A DNA stretch of 20,000 nucleotides from Botryococcus braunii. Its lineage: Eukaryota; Chlorophyta; Trebouxiophyceae. A model generated the notes under the pieces. It was not told where the DNA came from. It worked only from the letters and a program-made list of their open reading frames with translations, and made no database searches. The DNA is taken from positions 65,001 to 85,000 of the forward strand of contig KV908337.1 of NCBI GenBank assembly GCA_002005505.1, in the 5' to 3' direction. Positions 11,024 to 19,910 of the stretch are shown in pieces. How positions within the stretch are numbered: position 1 is the first letter of the stretch; every line of letters begins with the position of its first letter. Position numbers and translations under genes: made by a program.

Positions 11024-11646
11024 CACCTGCAGTGATGGCACGACGGCAGCGTCAGTTCGTAGCCTGTGGGAAAAACCGTCCACGCTACAACGTTTCCAGG
11101 AACAGCACACAGCACTCTCCAACAGTAGAGGTTGGTCAAGGATACCAACATGCTTCGGACAAGTCTTACAAATGATGTTAACTGCTCTCACTCTTGCTAA
11201 AGACCACGTAACACTACGCCTTGCCTGATAGCAGAGTTCAGCACCAAAGAGGCCTTGCGATGTCTACTTTACGTCACTAGAATACAATAATAGTTCATCA
11301 GTAACTCAGCAAGGTCTCTTTGTGATGTTTGTACAGTGAAACTATCTTACCGCCACAACGGTGGACGTCAACATAAGTCTCAATGAGGTCAAACATTCAG
11401 TGCGCTCTCGTCATGCACTCTCATCAATGCACACAGCATTAATATCTAACTGGTCTGAATGTTTGAGCACAATCGTATCTGGAACGACTTTGAGAATCCT
11501 AAACACACCTGCAGTGATGGCACGACGGCAGCGTCAGTTCGTAGCCTGTGGGAAAAACCGTCCACGCTACAACGTTTCCAGGAACAGCACACAGCACTCT
11601 CCAACAGTAGAGGTTGGTCAAGGATACCAACATGCTTCGGACAAGT
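11024..11646. repeat. 141-bp direct repeat within the 3' LTR
   Basis: 11024-11164 and 11506-11646 are identical (offset 482 bp), separated by 341 bp of unrelated LTR sequence. The same arrangement is in the other LTR, so the element carries four copies in all. Confidence 0.95.
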
Positions 11647-11647
11647 A

Positions 11648-11682
11648 CCGAGCCGTTCCTGGGCTGCCCAGGGATGGCTCGG
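11648..11682. promoter_or_regulatory. Stem-loop in the 3' LTR
   Basis: CCGAGCC pairs with GGCTCGG and CCTGGGC with GCCCAGG, separated by 3-nt internal loops, giving a two-tier hairpin. It starts two bases after the end of the second 141-bp repeat copy. An RNA function (packaging, 3'-end formation) is possible but unproven. Confidence 0.5.
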
Positions 11683-11879
11683 ACTGCAGGGATCCTAAAG
11701 TACTACCATACGTAATGTCTATTGAGAACGCATATCGTACAAGTCACGTGTTATGTCATTGAGGTACGAGTATGATCTATACCGTTCATAAAGGGCTATA
11801 AAGGCTATAGTTTACACTGCTGTTGATGGCATGTGACAGGGGATGTCACTAAGTACAGTATTGACCAATTCATTCAACA

Positions 11880-11888
11880 CTTCCCCTT
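11880..11888 (-). promoter_or_regulatory. Polypurine tract
   Basis: On the element strand AAGGGGAAG lies directly against the 3' LTR, where plus-strand DNA synthesis is primed. It is 16 bp downstream of the Gag-Pol stop codon. Confidence 0.85.
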
Positions 11889-11904
11889 GACAGCACCCTG
11901 TCAC

Positions 11905-14900
11905 CTATGTCATCTTCACAAGTCCAAACCCTCGCCTGTGCATCTGGAAGGCAGGGCGAGCGAGAGGCTTTGTCAGCATGTCTGCCTTGTTCCTTGCAGA
12001 CTCCACATAGCAGAGTGTAACCTGCCCCTTTGCAATAGCTTCACGTGCAAAGTGGAAGCACACTGCAATGTGCTTAGTATACTTGCTATACAGTGGGTTT
12101 TTCAGGTTAGCAATGCACCCCTGATTGTCACAGTATAGCTTCACTGACCAAGGAGGAGTTCCGATTTCCTCCATGAACCCACGCAGCCAGTTAAGCTCCT
12201 TAATAGCCAGACTGGTTGCCATGAATTCTGCTTCCACAGTGGAGGTAGCAACTGAGTGTTGCTTCTTACTACCCCAGACCACAGCACTGCCAAACACTGA
12301 TAGCACATATCCCGAGGTAGAATGCCTGCTGTCAATATCGCCAGCATAATCTGCATCAACATGACCTTCTAACACAGGCCCTTTCCCTCCCAGCACTAAG
12401 ACACACTCTCGAGTAGACTGAAGATACCTCAATACCCTCAAGCCCTCATTCATGTGGGCAGTGGTGGGAGCGTTCCGGTAACGGGACAGAACACCCACAG
12501 CCTGAGCTATATCAGGTCGAGTTGTATTAGCAATATACAACAGAGACCCAACAAGCTCACAATATCTATGCCCGGGAGGCAGTGGAGTCCCAGACCCAAA
12601 GCTGGTCTCACCCACTGTAACCTGCGGCATCCCAGACATCACAAAGTCTTTACTCATGGGAGTATCGACTGTACGTGACTCAGCACTCACCCCAAACTTC
12701 TCACACAGTGCATCAATCTTAGGCACGCAGCTCAGTGATAAGCACCGATTCTCTCTATCTCTCAGGATCTGGCAGCCCAAGAAGTCCTTGACTTCACCAA
12801 GGTCATGAATCTTGAAGCTTGCCAACAGCTCCTTTTTCACCCATTCTATCTCTTCCGCACCCATTGCCACAATCAAAAGATCATCAACATACACAAGCAT
12901 GTATGACAGCTCCCCATCCTCGTGTCTCTTTATGTAAACTCCCGCATCGCTCTTACACACTTCATATCCCATACTCAGCAGCTTCTCATTCAGGGTCTTG
13001 TGCCAAGCCCTGGGAGCCTGCTTCAGGCCATAAAGGGCCTTACGCAGTCTGCACACAATGTTGGGGTTGCCATTATCAAACCCAGGAGGCTGTGTCACAT
13101 ACACCTCCTCCTCTAATTCACCATTCAAAAAGGCGGTCTTTATATCCACCTGGTGAATTTCCATGTTCTTTGCTGCAGCAGTTGCTAGCAAAGTCCTCCT
13201 GGACCCATAGCTACTGGTGGGTGCAAAGACCTCATCTACATCAACTCCAGGAATCTGTCTACAGCCCTGGGCTACAAGCCGAGCCTTAAATCTCAACACG
13301 TTCCCATGTGCATCAGTCTTCACAGAGAAGATCCAATGCACAGGGATCACCTTGTGTCCCCTGGGTCTCTCAACGTACTCCATCACCTCGTGCGCATCAA
13401 GAGAATCTTGCTCCTCTTGCATTGCCTGGCGCCAGAATTCCCACTGAGGGGATCTTTGCGCCTCCCTGAGGTTTCCAGGGATTGGCACCTTGGACCACCT
13501 CACCCCAGGTATCTTACCCTTTGCAGGATTCAGATTGTGATCATGCACAACATGGCTATCCTCTCTAGGCTCACACGCACGTGCTTCCACTACTCTTTCG
13601 CTCGAGGTTACTGCGTTACACACCTCTCTGACTCTCTCCCACTCTGGAGGTGTCTGCAGCTTTCTCTCCTTGGAGGATTCACATGCTGCTCCACTCAATC
13701 TGGGTCTTACATCACTCATCATGTCCCAAATGCACTCATCACTTAAAGGCGCAGCATAATCTGGCACTGTGCGACACCCTGCAGTGGTGTCTCTCTCATC
13801 CACGCTTGTACTCTCACAACACACCTGTGACTCCCCAGTGTGTCCCTCACAAGCACGCAGAGCCTGGCCATCTGAAGACTCCCTTTGTCCATCAAGTGTC
13901 TGATTGGAAATCTCCAAACTGACCTCTCTTGCCTCACTCTCAGCGCTTACATGATCAGACATGCCCTCCAGCCTGGCCAAGTCCTGTCCATTAGGCTGAG
14001 CTTCCGTTGCTTCCCCTGGGCAAATGGCCTCTGACATTCTCCTATTCTCTCCATCACTCACATCTCCATCATGTTCCACAGTGACCTCAGCTGCAGTCTC
14101 ACGTGCTGCTACTCTCTGATCATACCGTTGCTGCCGGGTCAGCCCGTCTTGCCCTCGGACACCCATGGCCCCAACTTCCATTCGAACACATTCTTGCACA
14201 TTATTCAAACGTTGCATGTGTGACTTGGTCTCCTCGCCTCCTCGCGCCAGGTTCTCCATGTGTCCGAGTACGGACCAGCTGTGGCCGGACTGCGTATGGC
14301 TCAGCTCCGAGGAAGTGGGCTCCCCGTCCACGTTGACACTTGAAGTCTCAGAATTCTCACAGGGGTTGATTGCACATGGGGTAGTTGCACAGGGGGTGGT
14401 TGCACAGGGGGAGTCAGGTCCGGACTGCTGCACGTTGACCTCTCGGTTGCAGAGAGGCTCAGGATCATCTGAGTCCCAAAAAGACAACTGACCCAAGGAC
14501 TGCTGGCCCTCCTGTTGTACAAAAGGCAAGGCAAAGGGCTGCTGGACTGCATTTGGACTCACAGGAGACATGGTGCTAAGCCCCACTCTGTCTGCGCCCC
14601 TTAAGTGCTCCAGAAAAGTAACATCTCTGCTTTCTTTCCAAATCCCGTTTCCCATATAAATTCTATATGCCTTTGACACACTGGAATACCCTGTGAAGAG
14701 ACCAGGGGAGGTCTTAGACTCAAACACTCCCCTTTGGTGATCAGGTATGTGCACATGTGCTAGACAGCCAAAAGTCCTGAGCAGGGATACATCGGGCTTT
14801 ACCCCATGGAAGGCTTCATAAGGCGTCTTGTCACGTCCAGTCACAGGTCCCATATTGTACAGGATGCAGGCTGTCTCCACTGCTTCCTTCCAGAGTGACT

Positions 14901-17049
14901 GTTTGGCAGCTGCATGCAACATGAGTGTTCTGGCCTTCTCCTTGATTGTTCGGTTCATCCGTTCAGCAACGCCATTTTGCTGAGGCGTGTATGCTGCAGA
15001 GGTCTCAAATTTAATTCCCTCCTGCGTACAGAAACCCTTCAATGTACTGTTGAGGAATTCTGTCCCCCTGTCAGTACGAATGCACTTAACAGAGCGGTTC
15101 AACTGCCTCTGCCAAAAAATCAGGAGGTCTCTGACTGCACTGCTGATTGCATCCTTGGTTTTTACTGCCAGGGCTATGACGTAGTGCGTAGCCTCATCCA
15201 CAATCGTGACAAAGAAGCGCTCCCCAGTAATAGCTGTAGGGGAGATGGGGCCAACTGTGTCCAAATGAATTCTCTCAAGGGGCTCAGTGGCTGCTCTGGA
15301 ACTGGTTCCAAAAGGGGGACGACTGTGCTTTCCTTGAATGCACGCTTCACATGAAGAGTGACAGTTTGCGCAAGGGGAGAGAGATACAGGGATGCCCAGG
15401 ACCAAATCTTCAGACTGCAGTCGCCTCATATTAACCTCCCCTGGGTGCCCCAGTCTACTGTGCCACAGTGCTCTCAATCTGCAATCATGAGCGACTGGTG
15501 CTCTGGCTGTGTTAACGAACACAGAGACAGGGTTTCTGACTGGACTGACCTTCTGCAAGAAATACAGGCCATTTCTCTGTGCAACTGAACAAGACCAGTT
15601 TTGAGCGCCACGCATACCAGTGTAACTTCCCACACTGTCTGTCACAAAACTAGCCCCATCACGTATAGCAGCTGTCACTGAAATCAGATTAGCTGTAGCT
15701 GAAGGAACACAATGCACATTGTGAAGCCACAGGGGTTGCTGTTCTGCACTGCTCAAGCATAGGGAACCAGTTGCAATTATCTGTCCCGTGGCATCTGACG
15801 TAGCCATATGCAAAGGAATGGGATTTCTGTGCAGGGTGGGGGAATGTAGCAGGGACAGATCATTGACTAGGTGGATGGTGGCTCCACTGTCCACCAGAAA
15901 ACTTCTCGCTTCTGGCATGACGCGTGTTGGTGTTAAGACATTCAGAGAAATCATGGCAGACATACCAGAGGGTGGTGGATATCCCCCGGGGAAAAAGTTG
16001 TTGCCGTTCCCGCTGCCCTCCGGAGGTCGAGCCACTGCAGCCGACGCTTGATTTTGGAATTGCGGAAGCAGATTGGCCATTGCAGCCATGACTTGCTGCA
16101 GGTTCTGTTGCATCTTCTCGTCCGCCTCCTTCTTGAGGCAGTTCCTCTCAAAATGGCCTAGCTTGTTGCAGTAGCGGCAGCGCCTGTTGTCACGCCGGTC
16201 CCGTCCCTCCACCTTGGTCGATGAAGCTTGGCCCCCCTGGCCTCCAGCTTGGGTCTCCTGTGGGCTTGCAGTCCCTGGTGTGGTGGAGTAGGCTGGTGTG
16301 ATGGCTGCCCTGGCCACAGGGGTGACTCTGGGGACCTGGTCGTTGAAGCCCAGTCCCTTGGCTGTGGTGGAGATGATCTCCCACAGTCCCTCCAGATCCT
16401 TCCCAGCAGATGAGGAGAACATCCCAGTCTCCTTCGCTTCCTCTGGCAGGCCCTTGATGATTGCCAGCTTGGCTTCTCTCTCCATGATGGAGTGCCCATT
16501 TCGCTTGAGTGCATGGAAGAGTGCCACCTTCCTGTTGTAGTAGTCCTCCAACGTTTCTGTCTCTCCCATGCTGGTGTGTAGGAGCTCCAGCCAGCGTGCT
16601 GTTACCTCCTGGTCTGCCCCTCCAGTAAAACGCTCTCGAACCCACTGGTAGGCATTGGCTGCCACTTGCATTGCAGCCAGCTTGGCACCCCACGCCTTGG
16701 GGACGCTCTCAATCAGCATTAGGAGCGCTGCTGCATTCTCCTCTGTGTCTGGCATTGGAGCTTCAATGGCTGCCTTGCACCTTTTGAGGCCACAGGCTGC
16801 CACATATGCCAGATCCCAGAGTGGAAATTCCACTCCCTCTCTGTCCAGAGTCACTGGACATTTGACATTCGTGGTGACGACGCCACCGGTTTTCGTCATT
16901 GCGATGCACATCTCTCCACTCTGCGCAGTGGAGTTTGCTGGCTGGCTGGGTGATGCACTGATGGAGGAGCCAGACCCAGCTGATCCAGACTCCGTTGCAG
17001 TGTGCTTACTTCTCGTTTTCATGATCACTTGTCTGCTTCTAGTTTTCAT
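11905..17049 (-). CDS. gag-pol: Copia-type Gag-Pol polyprotein
   Basis: A single frame of 1,714 codons encodes all proteins of the retrotransposon. In order: Gag (about 90-240) and a CCHC zinc knuckle (C291, C294, H299, C304); aspartic protease with VDSGA (D387); integrase zinc finger (H530, H535, C567, C570) and core D597, D660, E696 with exact D-x35-E spacing; the integrase C-terminal region to about 812; a long linker of about 390 residues; reverse transcriptase from about 1206 with YVDD at 1387-1390; and RNase H with D1565, the VEAEF acidic pair near 1606-1608, D1641 and D1690. All catalytic residues are present and there is no stop or frameshift. The ATG at 17049 is the first after an in-frame TGA at 17067-17065. 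A second ATG lies nine codons on, inside a repeated MKTRS segment. The linker holds a 15-bp tandem repeat (CATTP, about residues 880-897). At about 1,700 residues it is longer than most copia polyproteins, mainly because of the linker. Confidence 0.95.
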   Translation of the reverse strand: MKTRSRQVIMKTRSKHTATESGSAGSGSSISASPSQPANSTAQSGEMCIAMTKTGGVVTTNVKCPVTLDREGVEFPLWDLAYVAACGLKRCKAAIEAPMPDTEENAAALLMLIESVPKAWGAKLAAMQVAANAYQWVRERFTGGADQEVTARWLELLHTSMGETETLEDYYNRKVALFHALKRNGHSIMEREAKLAIIKGLPEEAKETGMFSSSAGKDLEGLWEIISTTAKGLGFNDQVPRVTPVARAAITPAYSTTPGTASPQETQAGGQGGQASSTKVEGRDRRDNRRCRYCNKLGHFERNCLKKEADEKMQQNLQQVMAAMANLLPQFQNQASAAVARPPEGSGNGNNFFPGGYPPPSGMSAMISLNVLTPTRVMPEARSFLVDSGATIHLVNDLSLLHSPTLHRNPIPLHMATSDATGQIIATGSLCLSSAEQQPLWLHNVHCVPSATANLISVTAAIRDGASFVTDSVGSYTGMRGAQNWSCSVAQRNGLYFLQKVSPVRNPVSVFVNTARAPVAHDCRLRALWHSRLGHPGEVNMRRLQSEDLVLGIPVSLSPCANCHSSCEACIQGKHSRPPFGTSSRAATEPLERIHLDTVGPISPTAITGERFFVTIVDEATHYVIALAVKTKDAISSAVRDLLIFWQRQLNRSVKCIRTDRGTEFLNSTLKGFCTQEGIKFETSAAYTPQQNGVAERMNRTIKEKARTLMLHAAAKQSLWKEAVETACILYNMGPVTGRDKTPYEAFHGVKPDVSLLRTFGCLAHVHIPDHQRGVFESKTSPGLFTGYSSVSKAYRIYMGNGIWKESRDVTFLEHLRGADRVGLSTMSPVSPNAVQQPFALPFVQQEGQQSLGQLSFWDSDDPEPLCNREVNVQQSGPDSPCATTPCATTPCAINPCENSETSSVNVDGEPTSSELSHTQSGHSWSVLGHMENLARGGEETKSHMQRLNNVQECVRMEVGAMGVRGQDGLTRQQRYDQRVAARETAAEVTVEHDGDVSDGENRRMSEAICPGEATEAQPNGQDLARLEGMSDHVSAESEAREVSLEISNQTLDGQRESSDGQALRACEGHTGESQVCCESTSVDERDTTAGCRTVPDYAAPLSDECIWDMMSDVRPRLSGAACESSKERKLQTPPEWERVREVCNAVTSSERVVEARACEPREDSHVVHDHNLNPAKGKIPGVRWSKVPIPGNLREAQRSPQWEFWRQAMQEEQDSLDAHEVMEYVERPRGHKVIPVHWIFSVKTDAHGNVLRFKARLVAQGCRQIPGVDVDEVFAPTSSYGSRRTLLATAAAKNMEIHQVDIKTAFLNGELEEEVYVTQPPGFDNGNPNIVCRLRKALYGLKQAPRAWHKTLNEKLLSMGYEVCKSDAGVYIKRHEDGELSYMLVYVDDLLIVAMGAEEIEWVKKELLASFKIHDLGEVKDFLGCQILRDRENRCLSLSCVPKIDALCEKFGVSAESRTVDTPMSKDFVMSGMPQVTVGETSFGSGTPLPPGHRYCELVGSLLYIANTTRPDIAQAVGVLSRYRNAPTTAHMNEGLRVLRYLQSTRECVLVLGGKGPVLEGHVDADYAGDIDSRHSTSGYVLSVFGSAVVWGSKKQHSVATSTVEAEFMATSLAIKELNWLRGFMEEIGTPPWSVKLYCDNQGCIANLKNPLYSKYTKHIAVCFHFAREAIAKGQVTLCYVESARNKADMLTKPLARPAFQMHRRGFGLVKMT

Positions 17050-17344
17050 GATCAAGCCAGTTCTTCACTCCAAGCCTTAAATGACTTCCCCTGGAAGCAC
17101 TTCTTCCTAGCTCTGACACTGAGTTGATCAGTCCCAGAAGTACTTCTGCTTTCCCAGCCCAGTTGCTACTGTACAACAATTCCTTCCAGCACTACAGAAG
17201 GAATAATTTTACGTGACTAGCTCGATATGTTTGAACGGCCAGACCTCACTCGTCAGTGAAGCTCGCAGTCTCGAAGCGGGGTCCGAAACCCCTTTTCTCC
17301 CTGGAAATCTGTCGTGCGTCACTGCAAGCTCAGCTTGGAAAGCG
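17050..17344 (-). other. Retrotransposon leader (5' untranslated region)
   Basis: About 295 bp between the primer-binding site and the Gag-Pol ATG. In the reading frame of Gag-Pol the leader is closed by TGA at 17067-17065. I see no further gene; packaging signals would be expected here but cannot be recognised from sequence alone. Confidence 0.6.
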
Positions 17345-17357
17345 TGGGCCCATAACC
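17345..17357 (-). promoter_or_regulatory. Primer-binding site for an internal initiator tRNA-Met segment
   Basis: On the element strand GGTTATGGGCCCA starts directly after the 5' LTR. It is complementary to the anticodon-loop region of eukaryotic initiator tRNA-Met (UGGGCCCAUAACC, anticodon CAU), not to the tRNA 3' end. After a 3-nt gap relative to the tRNA (GCA missing), the next bases CGCTT again match. Drosophila copia is the known precedent for priming by a cleaved internal half of this tRNA. Confidence 0.85.
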
Positions 17358-18236
17358 TCAAGCATTTCTGCTTGCGGCGTCACCTGCAGTGATGGCACGA
17401 CGGCAGCGTCAGTTCGTAGCCTGTGGGAAAAACCGTCCACGCTACAACGTTTCCAGGAACAGCACACAGCACTCTCCAACAGTAGAGGTTGGTCAAGGAT
17501 ACCAACATGCTTCGGACAAGTCTTACAAATGATGTTAACTGCTCTCACTCTTGCTAAAGACCACGTAACACTACGCCTTGCCTGATAGCAGAGTTCAGCA
17601 CCAAAGAGGCCTTGCGATGTCTACTTTACGTCACTAGAATACAATAATAGTTCATCAGTAACTCAGCAAGGTCTCTTTGTGATGTTTGTACAGTGAAACT
17701 ATCTTACCGCCACAACGGTGGACGTCAACATAAGTCTCAATGAGGTCAAACATTCAGTGCGCTCTCGTCATGCACTCTCATCAATGCACACAGCATTAAT
17801 ATCTAACTGGTCTGAATGTTTGAGCACAATCGTATCTGGAACGACTTTGAGAATCCTAAACACACCTGCAGTGATGGCACGACGGCAGCGTCAGTTCGTA
17901 GCCTGTGGGAAAAACCGTCCACGCTACAACGTTTCCAGGAACAGCACACAGCACTCTCCAACAGTAGAGGTTGGTCAAGGATACCAACATGCTTCGGACA
18001 AGTACCGAGCCGTTCCTGGGCTGCCCAGGGATGGCTCGGACTGCAGGGATCCTAAAGTACTACCATACGTAATGTCTATTGAGAACGCATATCGTACAAG
18101 TCACGTGTTATGTCATTGAGGTACGAGTATGATCTATACCGTTCATAAAGGGCTATAAAGGCTATAGTTTACACTGCTGTTGATGGCATGTGACAGGGGA
18201 TGTCACTAAGTACAGTATTGACCAATTCATTCAACA
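17358..18236 (-). repeat. 5' long terminal repeat
   Basis: 879 bp, reading the same as the LTR at 11001-11879. As the upstream LTR it should hold the promoter driving the minus-strand genomic RNA. I do not see a convincing TATA box on the element strand, only AT-rich TATAG words near 18150-18175. It contains the same 141-bp repeat pair (17381-17521, 17863-18003) and stem-loop (18005-18039). Confidence 0.95.
17381..18003. repeat. 141-bp direct repeat within the 5' LTR
   Basis: Copies at 17381-17521 and 17863-18003, identical to each other and to the pair in the 3' LTR. Confidence 0.95.
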
Positions 18237-18241
18237 AATAC
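18237..18241. repeat. Target-site duplication AATAC (right copy)
   Basis: Matches 10996-11000 and directly follows the terminal CAACA of the right LTR. Confidence 0.9.
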
Positions 18242-19183
18242 GTTGCAGGCGTCTATGTAGACGCATAAACATCCCGCCCCTTGCCGATGGGTGATGCTGT
18301 GGCCAGAGCATCACCCTTGGACTCAATGGCAATGGAGAATTATTTCTCAGGTGACCCTTACTGCCCAAGTGAGCTCATGAGGCCTTTCCAGGTTGTGCAT
18401 GAAAGAGTTTTCTCTAATCTCTCTCCTAAAGCTCCTTGTAAAAGATTGCTGTCATATATATCTTCTATCTAGAAGATCGGTGGCATATACGAGGATAGTG
18501 CACTTCCAACAAGTCCCGTCTCTCAAGACACAGCGCCATACATATGCGTCAGCTCACCTCGAGGTAGGAATTCGAAGAAGATTAGTCAAGTAGATGCGCA
18601 TGAAAGGGTCTCCTCTGATCTGCGAAGTAGGAGATGCTCATCAAGCAGATAGAATACTCTACATACCACCAAGAGTTTGAGTTAGCCGGGCTACCACACA
18701 CCCACTCATTGCAACATCCTTCATTGATTTCTGCACATATGTAGACTACCAAACCTTACTTTGGGATGCATGCAGGCGTGATCCAAACAGCTGCTCAGGT
18801 ATGGACAGCTACAACAGCAGTTCTAGAAAGAAAGATGGTGACGCATGTAAATCCAAAACAGACGGTAAGGGGTCACCAATGTAGTGCACTATGCACCTTT
18901 GCACAGCAACTTTGGGAAGCAATATTAGAGTGTAATTGTCCGTTAATCATTTCGTGTCTGTCATAGTATTGAACTGTGCACTTTGCACAGTAATTGCAAC
19001 CTGCAGCTTGCACAGCTCAGTGCTGCACTGGTGCACTTCTGGCGGGCGTTTGTTAAAATTTTCCTCGGTCGCCATCTGTCACACGCGGGCAGTCTGCCGT
19101 GACGATACCCGGGTACAGACGGGCTCTAAATTCTAGCTCGATTATTTAGTGCAGTATCCTGACACACACAATTCGGCAAACCC
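18242..19183. other. Intergenic sequence right of the retrotransposon
   Basis: No recognisable gene. A short plus-strand frame from ATG 18288 (MGDAVARASPLDSMAMENYF...) has a possible donor CAG/GTTGTG after 18391 and could be an exon, but shows no known domain. Around 18880-19040 GTGCA/TGCAC words cluster, including the perfect inverted repeat CTGTGCA-CTT-TGCACAG at 18974-18990. Confidence 0.4.
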
Positions 19184-19446
19184 CCCTTACAACAGCTCTT
19201 TACAACAGGGATTCGGTGTGTATCCGAGTCGGCGAGAGCCTCTCAAGGTAAGCATCAGCCCTTTACAACAGCCCGGGGTTCGGAAGTTGCCAACCGAAAG
19301 GTTCCCCCCTTTACAACAGCACGAGGCCCGGGGTCCTGGTGCAGGACTCCTGGGACTCGAGAAAGCTGTTGTAAAGGGGAAACATTCCCCTGTTGTAAAA
19401 AGGGAAACCTTTCCATAGTGTGAGGGACGCACTGCTGTTGTAAGGG
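19184..19446. repeat. Cluster of TTACAACAG motifs in opposing orientation
   Basis: TTACAACAG occurs at 19187, 19200, 19263 and 19311. Its reverse complement CTGTTGTAA occurs at 19366, 19390 and 19435. All forward copies lie left of all reverse copies, so the whole is a nested inverted repeat. The outermost pair, CCCTTACAACAGC at 19184 and GCTGTTGTAAGGG ending at 19446, resembles the terminal inverted repeats of a small MITE. I see no target-site duplication. Confidence 0.7.
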
Positions 19447-19910
19447 ATGCTTCGTATTGCATGTCAAACAGCCCCACGCGTCTTGCTACACGCGGCGTAA
19501 CACGCCCGAACTAGGCCCCTGGTCAGTCCCAGGAAGATCCCTGTCCTTGATGCAACCTTTGTGATGTTGTAAGACCCGTGGCAAGAACGCTGGCATCGGT
19601 GTCTTTTTGCTTGTACTGTCTGTTTGACGATAATTCTTGGGGGTGTCGACCTAAGCAGCCGCCGAGGCGGTGCACTACGATGCCGTTCATGTGGTCTTTT
19701 GCATGTTTTTAAGTGGTACATGTGTTCTGGTGACAATAACAGTCCGTTTATCTGAGCTAGACCATGTCATGTAAACATGGACTGTGAGAGTGACACCGAT
19801 GGTGTTGAAGAGCAGGGCTAGTGCCGGTGGAACTTCACGGCATCAGTCATTATGCTGCTTTCTGTTTTTTACTGCAAACATTATTATATTCTATGCGTTC
19901 CGATAATTGC
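19447..19910. other. Upstream region of the gene at 19911
   Basis: About 460 bp without a recognisable product. It presumably includes the promoter and 5' untranslated region of the following gene. AT-rich TTATTATATT at 19881-19890 is close to the start codon and not a convincing TATA box. Confidence 0.4.

Larger units (their letters stand above)
11001..11879 (-). repeat. 3' long terminal repeat
   Basis: 879 bp. On the element strand it begins TGTTGAATG and ends ATGCTTGA, so the 5' end has the usual TG but the 3' end is GA rather than CA. Equivalent positions in the other LTR are exactly 6,357 bp away throughout. Contains a 141-bp direct repeat (11024-11164 and 11506-11646) and a stem-loop (11648-11682). 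Open frames of 65-133 codons within it occur identically in both LTRs and are not credible genes. Confidence 0.95.
11001..18236 (-). mobile_element. Complete Ty1/copia LTR retrotransposon
   Basis: A 7,236-bp element read from the minus strand: 5' LTR 18236-17358, primer-binding site 17357-17345, leader, Gag-Pol frame 17049-11905, polypurine tract 11888-11880, 3' LTR 11879-11001. The domain order protease, integrase, reverse transcriptase, RNase H identifies the copia (Pseudoviridae-type) superfamily, in contrast to gypsy, where integrase comes last. The LTRs are equal in length and I find no difference between them on reading. The frame is unbroken. These features indicate a recent and potentially autonomous insertion. 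Confidence 0.95.

Noticed and set aside
11361..11762. 133-codon open frame, repeated identically at 17718-18119
   Set aside because: It is LTR sequence on the strand opposite to the element; the identity reflects the LTR copies, not protein conservation.
17049..17055. TTG at 17055 as the Gag-Pol start
   Set aside because: TTG is not a normal eukaryotic start; the ATG two codons downstream at 17049 is used instead.
18288..18391. Possible exon MGDAVARASPLDSMAMENYF with a GT donor
   Set aside because: No homology recognised and no partner exon found; left as unannotated sequence.
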